Translations under genes and position numbers: made by a program
Origin: Planctomycetota bacterium
GTDB lineage: Bacteria; Planctomycetota; Planctomycetia; Pirellulales; Pirellulaceae
Length of the DNA stretch: 52,776 nt
NCBI GenBank assembly: GCA_016872775.1
Contig: VGZA01000042.1
Coordinates: forward strand, 1-52,776
Direction: 5' to 3'
The notes under the pieces: generated by a model
Seen by the model: only the letters and a program-made list of their open reading frames with translations
Told to the model about the DNA's origin: nothing
Databases searched by the model: none
Shown: piece after piece, positions 35,517 to 44,727 of the stretch
Layout: the number at the start of each line of letters is the position of its first letter
How positions within the stretch are numbered: position 1 is the stretch's first letter

Positions 35517-35651
35517 ATGAAGACGGAACGAACGATTGGGATTCGCGAGCTGGCGGCTTTGCGAACCAGCACCAACAAGTCGGCCCGGGAACATCATCGC
35601 TGTTGCAGATGTTGCCGCTGCTGCCGTGGTGGTCGACGCAAGAAGAAGTGA
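35517..35651 (+). CDS. Candidate RiPP precursor with Cys-Cys repeats
   Basis: A 44-residue peptide. The N-terminal ~28 residues look like a leader (MKTERTIGIRELAALRTSTN, then KSAREHHR). The C-terminus is CCRCCRCC followed by RGGRRKKK: three Cys pairs separated by single Arg. A good ribosome site (GGAG, seven bases) precedes the ATG. There is no signal peptide. It lies 111 bases upstream of a DUF692 (MNIO) gene on the same strand; MNIO enzymes modify Cys in such peptides (for example methanobactin and 3-thiaglutamate pathways). The precursor role is inferred from position and Cys pattern; the short length means it could be fortuitous. Confidence 0.55.
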   Translation: MKTERTIGIRELAALRTSTNKSAREHHRCCRCCRCCRGGRRKKK

Positions 35652-35762
35652 ATTCGCACGGTCTAAAACGGTTTTCGGAGTCGTGTGGCGCTTGACTTGC
35701 CTTAGCGCCCGCGACTCGCGGAACTGCTGCTACCCGGTTTTTTAGAACGAGCAGGACGGAAA

Positions 35763-36623
35763 ATGCCCACAGAAGTCGGCTACGCATTACGGGAACAGAA
35801 TCGGTTGATTGTCGAGCGGGAGCCAGCGGTGACGGCGGTCGAGATTACCTTCGAGCGCGCCGACGATCCGCTGCGGACCGACCGCTATCTACAAGGCGCG
35901 CAGGTGCCCTACGTCAGTGTGCATGCACTGAAAATGTCACCGGCCAGCGCCGACCCGCCGGACCGCAGGTACCTCGACGCGATCCGCGCGATTGCGCTGG
36001 AAAATGACGCGCAATCGGTGAGCGATCACCTGGGCTTTACGCGCTCAGGAGACGGCGGCGCCGAAATGGGACATTTTGCTCTGCCGCCGTTTTCCGAAAT
36101 CGCCCTGGATGCGGTACGCAGAAATGTCGAACGCATTCAGAATTACTTCTATCCGCTGCACTTTTACCTGGAGAATATCGCCTACCTGTTTCGGCTTGAC
36201 GGAACGATGAGCGAGGCGGCGTTCTTGCGGCGGGTCCTCGGTACCACCGGTTGCGGCTGGTTGCTCGATGTGACCAACGTCTACGCCAATGCCGTGAATT
36301 TCGGGTTTGACGCGCGGCAGTTCATCGCCGAGGTGATTCCGGCCGCCAGCCGACTGCAGATTCATCTGGCGGGTGGCTTCTTTGATCAACAGCTCGACCG
36401 CTACATCGACAGCCATTCGACTCCCGTACCGGAGGCTGTCTGGGAGTTGTATCAGGATGCGGTGCTCATGGCCGGTGATCGGCTGGATGCGGTCTTTATC
36501 GAGCGAGACGAGGACTTTCCAGCGGACCGCGGCTGGCGCGATGAAGTTCGCCGGGCGCGACGTATCGTCAATCAGGTCGCGGCTTCCCGCGCCGCGCGAC
36601 GAGAAATCACGGTGGGAAGATGA
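35763..36623 (+). CDS. DUF692 / MNIO-family multinuclear iron oxidase
   Basis: 286 residues with the TIM-barrel family motifs in order: SVHALKM (His54), VSDHLGFT (His89), FYLENIAYLF (Glu137, Asn138), WLLDVTNVYANAVNFGFDA (Asp169, Asn172), LQIHLAGG (His201) and FIERDEDFP (Glu247). These positions correspond to the iron ligands and active-site residues of MbnB and TglH. Members oxidatively rearrange Cys or other side chains in ribosomal peptides using a Fe(II)/Fe(III) centre. It sits between a Cys-rich peptide gene and an unknown gene whose ATG overlaps its stop (ATGA). Family is clear; substrate and chemistry are not. Confidence 0.85.
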   Translation: MPTEVGYALREQNRLIVEREPAVTAVEITFERADDPLRTDRYLQGAQVPYVSVHALKMSPASADPPDRRYLDAIRAIALENDAQSVSDHLGFTRSGDGGAEMGHFALPPFSEIALDAVRRNVERIQNYFYPLHFYLENIAYLFRLDGTMSEAAFLRRVLGTTGCGWLLDVTNVYANAVNFGFDARQFIAEVIPAASRLQIHLAGGFFDQQLDRYIDSHSTPVPEAVWELYQDAVLMAGDRLDAVFIERDEDFPADRGWRDEVRRARRIVNQVAASRAARREITVGR

Positions 36624-37459
36624 AAACAAACCCAACACACCCAACGCCCCGCGACACCGACCCGTTCATCAAGCACAATGGACCGAAGGCCGGCGCCGAT
36701 GAACAGTATCGACGCGACCTGGAGAGGATCAGCCGCTTGCTGCTGGGCAGTGGCGTCACCGGGCGTCGATGGAGCCGGGCGTCGAGCGGAAGCCTCACGT
36801 TTGAGGCCGGGACGCGCCGCGCCGACATCCAGGCCTTTCAGGGCGATACCTTCCAGAAACGATTCGACAAGCTGTCGGCACAATTGGAATTCCTGCGTCC
36901 GGCATTTGCCGACCTCGGGATCCTGATCGAAGAGTACATCTCGCAAGTCCTTCCTGACGCTTATGACCATTCCGTTGCCGATGGCGATCGCATGTTGGGC
37001 TGGCTGGCGGAGCGCGACGACGTCACCGAAGAACAACACGATTTTCTGGCCTGCCAGCGGGCGCGGCACGCGGTCGAGGAACTCGCCCGCGCGGAGCGTT
37101 GGAAGCACCTGCGATTCCAGGAATGTCACAGCGTGGTCGGAACGGCGCTGCGCGAACGGACGTCGCGCTCGACCTGGCGGATTCAGGTCAACCCGATCCG
37201 CGTCTGGACCACCTTTCGCACGCGACGTTTTGTGGGCGAGGAAGCCGAGTTGCCGGCCCACCTGCTCTTTTTCGCGCGCGGCGGACTGGTTGCGACGGCG
37301 GTGCTCGACCTGGAATCGCAAGTCTATTGGAACGAGCTCGTCGAATTCTCGCCCTGCACGTTCGTCCAATGGTTGCGTCTCAGCGCACTCCCCGACCGTC
37401 GTCGGCTGCTGAAGCTGACGCGGCGATTGGCGAGAATGGGGCTGGTGGCACTCGTCTGA
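36620..37459 (+). CDS. Unknown protein coupled to the MNIO gene
   Basis: 279 residues, not recognised. The start ATG overlaps the MNIO stop (ATGA). The N-terminal ~35 residues are polar. A mainly helical region follows (QYRRDLERISRLLLGSG, then QKRFDKLSAQLEFLRPAFAD), then WRIQVNPIRVWTTFRTRRFV, then a beta-rich end (LPAHLLFFARGGLVATAVLD). There is no signal peptide or membrane helix. In known MNIO systems the enzyme has a dedicated partner (MbnC, TglI, HvfC) that binds the leader peptide. Tight coupling suggests this protein has that role, but I see no sequence proof of a leader-binding domain. Confidence 0.6.
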   Translation: MKTNPTHPTPRDTDPFIKHNGPKAGADEQYRRDLERISRLLLGSGVTGRRWSRASSGSLTFEAGTRRADIQAFQGDTFQKRFDKLSAQLEFLRPAFADLGILIEEYISQVLPDAYDHSVADGDRMLGWLAERDDVTEEQHDFLACQRARHAVEELARAERWKHLRFQECHSVVGTALRERTSRSTWRIQVNPIRVWTTFRTRRFVGEEAELPAHLLFFARGGLVATAVLDLESQVYWNELVEFSPCTFVQWLRLSALPDRRRLLKLTRRLARMGLVALV

Positions 37460-37538
37460 AAACACACACGGGCGACCGACTTACCTTCGTCCCGTTGCGG
37501 CGGTAAGGCCCTGGACGCCGTTGGGGTTCGGGGCACAT

Positions 37539-37588
37539 AAAAAAACAGCCGGGCAACGATCGGGCGAATCCCCCATCGTTCCCGGCTG
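37539..37588 (-). terminator. Strong terminator of the FG-GAP gene, possibly bidirectional
   Basis: On the minus strand CAGCCGGG, AACGAT and GGG pair with CCC, ATCGTT and CCCGGCTG, and seven T follow. It starts about 60 bases after the stop at 37649. It may also end transcription from the plus-strand MNIO locus. Confidence 0.75.
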
Positions 37589-37648
37589 CGGTCTTCTTAC
37601 TACCAGGACGCCACCGAATCGCTCGGTCGAAGCCCGATTTCACCACGA

Positions 37649-38833
37649 CTACCTGGCCAGATAAAGCCAGATAAAGCCGGTGCGGTCCTCGCTGACGAAC
37701 TTCTGCCGCGCGGCGTAAAGTTCGTTAATCCGCTTGCTGGCTTTCTCCGCCGCCTCTTTGTCGGCGGCATTGATCCGCGTGGCCTGTTCAAATTCCTTCT
37801 GCCATTCGTCGGATTTCTTCTTGAATTCCGCGAGCGATAATCCCTTGGCGGGCGATACCAGTGTCACGTTGTCGCCGAGCAGAATATCGAGTTTGCCGTC
37901 GCCGTTCACGTCGTCGACCCAGACGCGCGTGGAGTTCGATGGTCCCTTGATATTGTCCTCCTGGACCGGCTGTCCGTACGGAACGTCCGCAGAGGGCGCG
38001 ATCAACGCAACGAACTGTTTCAGTTCGGGCTTCTTGCCTTTTCCGGCGGTATTCTCCGCCCACTGCACCCCACCGTTGCTGGAACCGCTGACAATATCGA
38101 GATCCCCGTCGCCGTCGATGTCGACAACAAACGGATCACTATGTACGCCCTTGATCTGAAGCGGTCCAGCGTCCGCCATCAGCACTTCGGGCTTCGGAGC
38201 AAACTGGCCCTTGCCTTCGCCGTGGAACAGATAAAAGCTGCCGGCGAAGTTGCCGACGACCAGATCGAGCTTCCCGTCACCATCCCAATCCACGGCCGTC
38301 GGACGCGTGCAGATATTCTGCACCTGCTCCTTTTCGTCCTTGATCGGAATGATCAGCGGCTCGCCGTCCGTGCCCTTGAGTTCCGCCGCTTTCTTGAACG
38401 TTCCGTCGGCACTGCCTTTGAGTACCTGGAACAAACCCGCCATTGAAGGTTCCATGCGCGAATAGGAACCGGAGAGAATGTCGTTAACGCCATCGCAGTC
38501 GAGGTCCACAACCTGTGGAGTCGAACTGGTGCATCACCAAACCCCGGGCACTTCCGCGGTTGCCCCCTCCGCCTTCAGCCACTCGCCGGACGCGAGCTTG
38601 CCGCCTCCCAGATTCTTAAAATAGTGGATCTTGCCCTGGCGGAACTGACCAACAAGAAGATCCTTGACACCATCACCATCAACATCCGCCCAACACGGCG
38701 CGGCATAACCGGGACTTTCAACCCGGATTGGATTGCCTCCCGCCGTCAGCCGAACCGGCTTTTCAAACTCCACGCCGCCAACCTGACTGGCACACGCCAG
38801 CAGGCTCGCGGCGAACCAAAACGTTCGTCGCAT
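37649..38833 (-). CDS. FG-GAP/VCBS repeat protein with in-frame UGA (putative selenoprotein)
   Basis: If UGA at 38536-38534 is read through, this is one 394-residue protein. It has a signal peptide (FWFAASLLACASQVGG) and FG-GAP-type repeats on both sides of the UGA: WADVDGDGVKDLLVGQF before; VVDLDCDGVNDILSGSY, VDWDGDGKLDLVVGNF, VDIDGDGDLDIVSGSS and DDVNGDGKLDILLGD after. The UGA is residue 100 in VPGVW-U-CTSSTP, next to a Cys. There is no frameshift. A SECIS-like hairpin follows at once (38496-38528). GAGGA precedes the ATG and a strong terminator follows. A secreted beta-propeller is expected. A simple nonsense mutation is the alternative. Confidence 0.75.
38496..38528 (-). promoter_or_regulatory. 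Putative bacterial SECIS element
   Basis: It begins six bases after the UGA. Lower stem: CAGU pairs with ACUG and CGA with UCG, leaving one bulged U. Upper stem: UCCAC pairs with GUGGA. The apical loop is AGGUU, beginning 20 bases after the UGA. Bacterial SECIS hairpins typically have a short upper stem, a G at the start of the apical loop and about 16-37 bases from the UGA. The AGGU loop and a bulged U recall the E. coli fdhF element. Confidence 0.65.
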
Positions 38834-39145
38834 AGTTCAGTCCTCGCTTTCTTGGTGGAACGGGGAACGGGGGACGGTTTAAACGATCACGATTACGGAT
38901 ATCAGGATACAGGTTTCATTGGATCGGGAAAATAGGAGCGGAGAGCGGAATGGTTTGACGAAACAAGAATCGCGGCAAAGCCCGGCTAATGGCACGTGGC
39001 GTAGCGAATCGAATCGGGCCCAATCCGTATTGGTAGCTGGCTTTGGCAGGCCGTCGACTTGCTGTCCGAATTCCAGAGATGACCCCGGGGAACAGTTTGG
39101 CCAGAACGCCGAAGTCAGCAATTGGGTGCTGTTAATCGCTGATTT
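38834..39145. other. Intergenic region upstream of the FG-GAP gene
   Basis: About 310 bases between two minus-strand genes. I see no gene; it should hold the FG-GAP gene's promoter, but I cannot point to one with confidence. Confidence 0.4.
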
Positions 39146-39547
39146 TCAGAACGAGGCGCGTCGAGTGGGCGGCGGCGCGGTTGATCGGAACGGTGCGTAA
39201 GAGACCAGCCGCAGACCGTCCGGTGGAACGACCTTGTACGTGATCCCTCGCCAGCGAACAGTATGCGCCATGGCGGCGGCGAGCGTTGCCAGTGTGTGCG
39301 CGACAAGTGCGACGCTGAGCGCGGCCAGCAAACGCATTCGCGTGGACGTCGTCAGCGCCGCGGGTTCGATGCCCTGAACCTCGCGAATGTGCTGCCCGAT
39401 GACGGCATGCAGGCGCTCGATCAACAACCAGTTGACGAGCGCGAATGTCCCGACTCCCGCGGCATGAAACATCGCGCTGATCCACCCCCCGCTCAGAGCA
39501 CTGGCGCCCATGCCGATCGTCGCGCCGGCCAGCAGTCCATAGTTCAT
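39146..39547 (-). pseudogene. C-terminal remnant of a membrane glycosyltransferase
   Basis: 133 residues. Two hydrophobic stretches (GWISAMFHAAGVGTFALVN, and LLAALSVALVAHTLATLAAA) are followed by HTVRWRGITYKVVPPDGLRL, an ending typical of ceramide-glucosyltransferase/HpnI-like family 2 enzymes. The nucleotide-sugar binding half is absent, and a stop closes the frame about 80 bases upstream of the ATG. It lies just downstream of ppdK. It is either a truncated gene or a small membrane protein derived from one. Confidence 0.5.
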
Positions 39548-39644
39548 CGACGTTCCGCCCAGAATTCCCGACCCTCGGTGGTTAATTCCAGCATCGCCGA
39601 GGGGTGGCCGATATTTTCGCGATGGGAGTTCGCTTGTTTAAGGG

Positions 39645-42389
39645 CTAGTACACTTTTTTCAGTGCCGCCTGCGCCGCCGCCAACCGTGCGATTGGCACTC
39701 GGAATGGCGAACAACTCACGTAGTTGAGCCCGATCGAATCGCAGAAAATGACCGAGGTCGGATCGCCGCCATGCTCGCCGCAAATACCGCATTTCAGGTC
39801 GGCGCGGACCGAGCGACCTCGCTCGACGCCGATCTTCATCAGCTGCCCGACACCGGTCGCGTCGATCGTGGCAAACGGGTTTGACTTGATAATTTCGGCG
39901 CCCTGATACGAAGGCAGGAACGAGCCCGAATCGTCGCGGCTCATCCCCAGGCAGGTCTGGGTCAGATCGTTGGTCCCGAACGAGAAAAACTCGGCCGTTT
40001 CCGCGATCTCATTCGCCGTGAGCGCGCCGCGCGGCACTTCGATCATCGTACCTACCTGGTAGGCGAACTTCTTCCCGGTGGCTTTCATCACTTCGCGTGC
40101 AACGCGATGCACGATTTCCACCTGCAGATCAAGTTCCTTCTTGAATCCGACGAGCGGAATCATGATTTCAGGCTTGACCTTGATTCCCTCTTTGATCACC
40201 TGTGCAGCCGCCTGGAAAATCGCCCGCGCCTGCATTTCCGAGATCTCGGGGAATCGGATCCCTAACCGGCAGCCGCGGAAGCCCAGCATCGGATTGAACT
40301 CATGAAGCTCCTCGACGCGTTCCGCCACCTTGCTGACCGGAACCCCCAGCTGCGTGGCGACTTCCTTCTGTCCCTTGGCGTTATCCTTCTGCGGCAGGAA
40401 TTCGTGCAAGGGCGGATCGAGCAGTCGGATGCAGGCGGGCAATCCGTTGAGCGCTCGGAAAATTCCCTCGAAGTCACTTTGCTGGTGGGGAAGCAGCTTT
40501 TCCAGCGCCGCTTTGCGGGTCGATTCGTCCTCCGCCAGAATCATCTGGCGCACGGCGATAATCCGATCGCCCTCAAAGAACATATGCTCCGTGCGGCAAA
40601 GCCCAATCCCCTCGGCGCCGAAGGCGATCGCATTGGCAACTTGATCCGGCTGATCCGCGTTGGTGCGAATGCCCATCCGGCGGAACTTGTCGGCCAGTTT
40701 CATCACGAAGTTGTAGTACTGGAAGACTTTGCTGTCGGCAGGCTTGAGCTTTTTTGTCACCAGCACCTGCTTTAGCTCGCTGTCGGTCGTGGCAATCAGC
40801 CCATGAAAGACCTCACCGGTGGAACCATTGATGCTGATGGAATCGCCCTCCTTCAGCGTGACGCCGCCACAGGTCAATTTCGACGTCTTGTAGTCGATAT
40901 GAATCTCCCCGACGCCGGCCACGCATACTTTGCCCATCTGTCGGGCAACCAGCGCGGCGTGGCTGGAGACGCCGCCACGGCAAGTGAGAATTCCATCCGA
41001 GGCGATCATTCCGCGCAGATCTTCGGGGCTGGTTTCGATGCGGGCCAGTACAACATGCTCGCCGTTGCGCGCCAGCTCTTCCGCTTTGGCTGCGGTGAAC
41101 ACGACCCGCCCCGACGCGGCCCCGGGCCCCGCCGCCAAACCGGTCGCCATCAGTCGCCCTTCCTTCTTGGCCTTTTCGTAGGCCGTCCGGTCAAACACCG
41201 GCTGCAGCAACTGGTTCAGCGCCTCGGGATCTCCGGATGCAATCGCGTGTTCCGAGGTCATCAATTTCTCTTTGACCATGTCGTGCGCGATCTTCACGTA
41301 GGCCAGCGCGGTGCGCTTGCCGTTGCGGGTCTGCAGCATGTACAGTTTCTTGCGCTCGATCGTAAACTCAAAATCCTGCACGTCGCCAAAGTTCTTCTCC
41401 AACGCCTTGCGAACCTGGACCAGTTCCTTGTAGGCCGCGCCGATGATCGGGTCGTGCGCCATTTGCGAAATGGTATTGGGTGTGCGGACTCCCGCCACGA
41501 CATCCTCTCCCTGGGCATTGATCAGGTACTCGCCATAAAACACGTTCTCGCCGGTCGCCGGATCGCGCGTAAATGCAACTCCGGTGGCGCTGTCGTCTCC
41601 CATGTTGCCGAAGACCATGCTCTGCACATTGACCGCGGTGCCCCAATCGTCGGGAATCCGGTACTTCTGCCGGTAGATGATCGCTCGTTCATTCATCCAG
41701 GAACCAAATACTGCGCCCACCGCACCCTCTAACTGGCGCACGGGATCGCTGGGAAATTCTTTTCCCGTTCGCTCCTTGATCAGTTTCTTGAATCGCTTCA
41801 CCAATTCCTGAAGATCGGCTTCGCAAAGTTGGGTGTCCTCTTTCACCCCAAGTTCGTGCTTCAGGTGGTCCATCACCTCGTCGAACGGCTCGTGCTCGTT
41901 TTCGTGGCGCTTCTGTACTCCCATCACGACATCGCCGTACATCTGCACAAAACGCCGGTACGAATCCCAGGCGAAGCGGCCATTGTTCGTGGCGGCTTTC
42001 AAGCCTTCCGTGGTCGTGTCGTTCAATCCGAGGTTCAGAATTGTATCCATCATGCCGGGCATCGAGTCCCGTGCGCCCGAACGGACCGAAACCAGCAGCG
42101 GGTTCTTGGGATCGCCAAATTTCTTGCCGTTTTCCTTTTCCAGCCAGGCGATCGCCTTGGCCATTTCGTCGACCAGTCCGGCGGGGAATTTCTTCCCGCT
42201 CCGGTAATAATCGATGCACATCTCCGTGGTAATCGTGAAACCCGGCGGAACCGGCAGTCCGATCCGGGTCATCGCGGCCAGATTTGAGCCTTTTCCTCCC
42301 AGCAGCGCCTTCATGTCGCCTTTGCCGTCGCAACGCGATTTCCCAAAGTAGTAGATCATTTTTGCGTTTGCGGCGGTTTTCTTGGCCAT
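39645..42389 (-). CDS. ppdK: Pyruvate, phosphate dikinase
   Basis: 914 residues, full length. The N-terminal ATP-grasp part has [20 protein letters not shown] and [20 protein letters not shown]. The central phospho-His domain has [20 protein letters not shown], whose His is the transfer residue. The C-terminal TIM barrel has [16 protein letters not shown] and [18 protein letters not shown]. It interconverts pyruvate, ATP and Pi with PEP, AMP and PPi, linking glycolysis and gluconeogenesis. The start is the ATG at 42389 ([16 protein letters not shown]); the longer frame from 42440 is not needed. A sigma-70-like promoter lies upstream. Confidence 0.97.
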   Translation of the reverse strand: MAKKTAANAKMIYYFGKSRCDGKGDMKALLGGKGSNLAAMTRIGLPVPPGFTITTEMCIDYYRSGKKFPAGLVDEMAKAIAWLEKENGKKFGDPKNPLLVSVRSGARDSMPGMMDTILNLGLNDTTTEGLKAATNNGRFAWDSYRRFVQMYGDVVMGVQKRHENEHEPFDEVMDHLKHELGVKEDTQLCEADLQELVKRFKKLIKERTGKEFPSDPVRQLEGAVGAVFGSWMNERAIIYRQKYRIPDDWGTAVNVQSMVFGNMGDDSATGVAFTRDPATGENVFYGEYLINAQGEDVVAGVRTPNTISQMAHDPIIGAAYKELVQVRKALEKNFGDVQDFEFTIERKKLYMLQTRNGKRTALAYVKIAHDMVKEKLMTSEHAIASGDPEALNQLLQPVFDRTAYEKAKKEGRLMATGLAAGPGAASGRVVFTAAKAEELARNGEHVVLARIETSPEDLRGMIASDGILTCRGGVSSHAALVARQMGKVCVAGVGEIHIDYKTSKLTCGGVTLKEGDSISINGSTGEVFHGLIATTDSELKQVLVTKKLKPADSKVFQYYNFVMKLADKFRRMGIRTNADQPDQVANAIAFGAEGIGLCRTEHMFFEGDRIIAVRQMILAEDESTRKAALEKLLPHQQSDFEGIFRALNGLPACIRLLDPPLHEFLPQKDNAKGQKEVATQLGVPVSKVAERVEELHEFNPMLGFRGCRLGIRFPEISEMQARAIFQAAAQVIKEGIKVKPEIMIPLVGFKKELDLQVEIVHRVAREVMKATGKKFAYQVGTMIEVPRGALTANEIAETAEFFSFGTNDLTQTCLGMSRDDSGSFLPSYQGAEIIKSNPFATIDATGVGQLMKIGVERGRSVRADLKCGICGEHGGDPTSVIFCDSIGLNYVSCSPFRVPIARLAAAQAALKKVY

Positions 42390-42487
42390 GACGTTCACCC
42401 TTGTGTGTTTATGATTCCCGTGCCGGGTCGGTGTTTCCACAGCGGCGCCGATACGGCCGGCACGATGCTCTGCGCATAAACCGGGAG

Positions 42488-42516
42488 AGTCTATCAGTCC
42501 TGTTTTTGAGCGTCAA
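42488..42516 (-). promoter_or_regulatory. Candidate sigma-70-type promoter of ppdK
   Basis: On the minus strand TTGACG (42516-42511) and TAGACT (42493-42488) are 17 bases apart, giving a leader of about 90 bases. Confidence 0.55.
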
Positions 42517-42608
42517 GGAAGGCGTTTCGTTCGGCGGAATTCCAGGACGTTTCGGCCAAAGTTGAACCGTTAGGCGGACTAATAGGGTGTGAATCCGACC
42601 CTACTCGA

Positions 42609-43649
42609 CTATTCGGATTTGGCGGCGAGAATCAGCCGCAATCGGTTCGCCAATTCTCCTTGCTCGTGGCGCCCCGTCGCAAAAAGGTGGGACTCGAGAT
42701 TCGTCATCATTCTCTGCAGCATCTCGTGCGATGTGCCCGCCTTCACGTTGCTGGGATCCAACCCGGGAAAGCTGCGGTCCCAAGCCTCTTGGTCCAGGAT
42801 CCGTCCGCCTTCGTACGGGTTCAAGTAGATGTCGGGTACCGCGCGGCGTGGCGCACGGCTTCCGTCGTACTTGACGATGTATCGGCCTGGCGTCGGTAGG
42901 CCGACGATCGGGATGCCGACGCGCCGCGCGACCGCGATCACGACTTGCGACAGGGTGATCGGCAACCCCTTTCTCGAACGCAGGACGGCGGCAATCGAAC
43001 TATTATCGGGATTGGTGTAATCCGCATCGTTGCCGCGCAAGCCAAAATCGCCGAACAGTACCTGCTGCAACGCGGCAATCGCCTGCTGTGGTTCGGCATC
43101 GCTGGCCGGGCTGGTCGGCTCGAGTTGGCGTCGCACACGGTCGGCTAATTCGTCGAGCGACTTCTGGATTTCTTCGAGAGAACAGGCAGGGTCGAGGATT
43201 CGGGCAATCAACCACATTCCCCGCTCGACGTCGATCCGGTCGGGATCGGCAGCAGCGAGTTGCTCAAACGCGCGAACCAACCCTTGTTCGTGGGTCAGCG
43301 TCATCACGCGCCGTGCTCGATAACGGACTTCCGCGGAGGGACTTTTCAGTGCTTCGGTCAATTGGGGAATGGCCGATTCCCCAAGTTCCAACAACCGTCT
43401 GTAGGCGACGTCGCGCCGATCGAACTGCGGCGCATCCAGATCATCGATCAACTTCCGGATCCCCACCGCGTCGGGCGGCCGGGGCGGCGTGGGACGAGTT
43501 GCTGGCGGTCCAATGTCCGCCGGAGATTGTCCGAACGCAACGACATTCCCAGCTGGCCCCCACGACAATGACACCGCGAAAAAAAATGACACCGCGGGGA
43601 AAATTGCCAACAGTACGATCGGCGGGAAGTGCTTACCACTGCAAGCCAT
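42609..43649 (-). CDS. SirB1/transglutaminase-like family protein
   Basis: 346 residues. A hydrophobic N-terminus (VLLAIFPAVSFFFAVSL) suggests secretion or a membrane anchor. Residues ~65-115 look like a HEAT repeat (DLDAPQFDRRDVAYRRLLEL, then SPSAEVRYRARRV). Residues ~130-345 are SirB1-like: DYTNPDNSSIAAVLRSRKG, then LPITLSQVVIAVARRVGIPI and VGLPTPGRYIVKYDG. In these degenerate transglutaminases the catalytic Cys is often missing, and none is evident here at the LPITLS site. Function unknown. Confidence 0.8.
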   Translation of the reverse strand: MACSGKHFPPIVLLAIFPAVSFFFAVSLSWGPAGNVVAFGQSPADIGPPATRPTPPRPPDAVGIRKLIDDLDAPQFDRRDVAYRRLLELGESAIPQLTEALKSPSAEVRYRARRVMTLTHEQGLVRAFEQLAAADPDRIDVERGMWLIARILDPACSLEEIQKSLDELADRVRRQLEPTSPASDAEPQQAIAALQQVLFGDFGLRGNDADYTNPDNSSIAAVLRSRKGLPITLSQVVIAVARRVGIPIVGLPTPGRYIVKYDGSRAPRRAVPDIYLNPYEGGRILDQEAWDRSFPGLDPSNVKAGTSHEMLQRMMTNLESHLFATGRHEQGELANRLRLILAAKSE

Positions 43650-43704
43650 TTTCCGGCTCCGAGGGTTCGCTTGTCAGGTACGCCAGTGGCAGACAATTGT
43701 AACA

Positions 43705-43718
43705 CGCCGCTAGCGGCG
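43705..43718. repeat. Perfect 14-bp palindrome
   Basis: CGCCGCTAGCGGCG, upstream of the SirB1-like gene on its 5' side. Confidence 0.4.
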
Positions 43719-43835
43719 TAAGCGACAGCACTCCGTCGTCACGGCCGTTGCCGTCGCAGATCGTATCCCCAAAAAATTGACTCCACCGCGCATTCGCACA
43801 GCCCCCAGCCATCCTGCCCCGACCTCCTTACGTTG

Positions 43836-43854
43836 CTGGGGCATCCTGCCCCAG
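43836..43854. repeat. CTGGGGCA/TGCCCCAG hairpin with flanking direct repeat
   Basis: Eight-base arms around TCC. The 11-mer catcctgcccc occurs at 43810-43820 and again at 43842-43852. This looks like an intergenic repeat family unit between two divergent genes. Confidence 0.5.
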
Positions 43855-43937
43855 TCTCCTCCCGGTGATATGCAATTATGGTTGCGATAGAATCCGGAGT
43901 CATTCCAGTTCCTCACTCGCTTCCACCAGGAACGTCC

Positions 43938-44531
43938 ATGTCTGAATTCGTGTTTCGCACGGCGGCCGAGATCGAAGCTGGATTGCCGCATCTGCGCCAG
44001 TCACCGGCCGATCATGGCGTCTTGGAGGCGATTGTCATTCGGCCTGGTCCGGGCAAACGGCAAAGCCTGATGGCCTGCCGTTTGAGCCCGGAAGCAGGAA
44101 CGGAAGGTGACCGCTGGGCCGACAATTGCTGGCTCAAGTTACCCGATGGAGGACCGGACCCAGACGTGCAGATCTGCATCATGAACGCGCGGATGATCCA
44201 GCTGATCGCAGGCGACAAACCGTCCTGGTCCCAGGCCGGAGACAACCTGTTCGTCGATTTCGATCTTCGTCGCGAGAATCTCCTGACCGGGCAGCGATTG
44301 CGGATCGGCGCGTGCCTGGTCGAGATCACCGGACAACCTCATAACGGTTGCCAGAAATTCGGGGAGCGCTTCGGTTCCGATGCGCTGGCCTGGGTCAATT
44401 CTCCCCAGGGCAAACAGCTGCGGCTTCGCGGCGTGTATGCCAAGGTCATTCAGGCTGCGATCGTTCGCGTCGGTGATCCGATCATCAAGGTACCGTCGGA
44501 CCTTCCACTGGACTCCGCCGCCGGGCGATAG
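43938..44531 (+). CDS. MOSC-domain protein
   Basis: 197 residues. The beta-barrel of MOSC (molybdenum cofactor sulfurase C-terminal) proteins is suggested by EAIVIRPGPGKRQSL, DRWADNCWLKLPDGG, FDLRRENLLTGQRLRIGACL and VEITGQPHNGCQKFGERFGS, followed by RLRGVYAKVIQAAIVRVGDP. The Cys in NGCQKF is the conserved sulfur-carrying position. It probably binds or transfers sulfur or a metal-sulfur cofactor; the target is unknown. The ATG at 43938 (MSEFVFRTAAEIE) is preferred over 43878. Confidence 0.82.
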   Translation: MSEFVFRTAAEIEAGLPHLRQSPADHGVLEAIVIRPGPGKRQSLMACRLSPEAGTEGDRWADNCWLKLPDGGPDPDVQICIMNARMIQLIAGDKPSWSQAGDNLFVDFDLRRENLLTGQRLRIGACLVEITGQPHNGCQKFGERFGSDALAWVNSPQGKQLRLRGVYAKVIQAAIVRVGDPIIKVPSDLPLDSAAGR

Positions 44532-44727
44532 GCGGGCAGGCACCAGGGGTAATGGCCAACGCGCTGCCATGACGATCGGATGCGAGCGGATCGTCGCGCC
44601 TCCAAGGAACTACTGCCTTGGCAGGCGGCGGCGATGTACAATACGCGGCCAGATGGCGGAGTCGCGGTCGGAGACGACTGTAGCGATCCATATTTTCGAG
44701 AGCATCCCAAGTCGAGCGAGTTGAACT

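Noticed and set aside
35348-35695. Plus-strand frame of 115 codons across the candidate precursor
   Set aside because: No ribosome site and no conserved features; the shorter 44-codon frame has the better start and the Cys pattern.
38510-38536. FG-GAP gene as two genes or a plain pseudogene split by a stop
   Set aside because: The stop is a lone UGA, the frame is intact, the repeat pattern continues and a SECIS-like hairpin follows directly. Selenocysteine is the better reading, though a mutation is not excluded.
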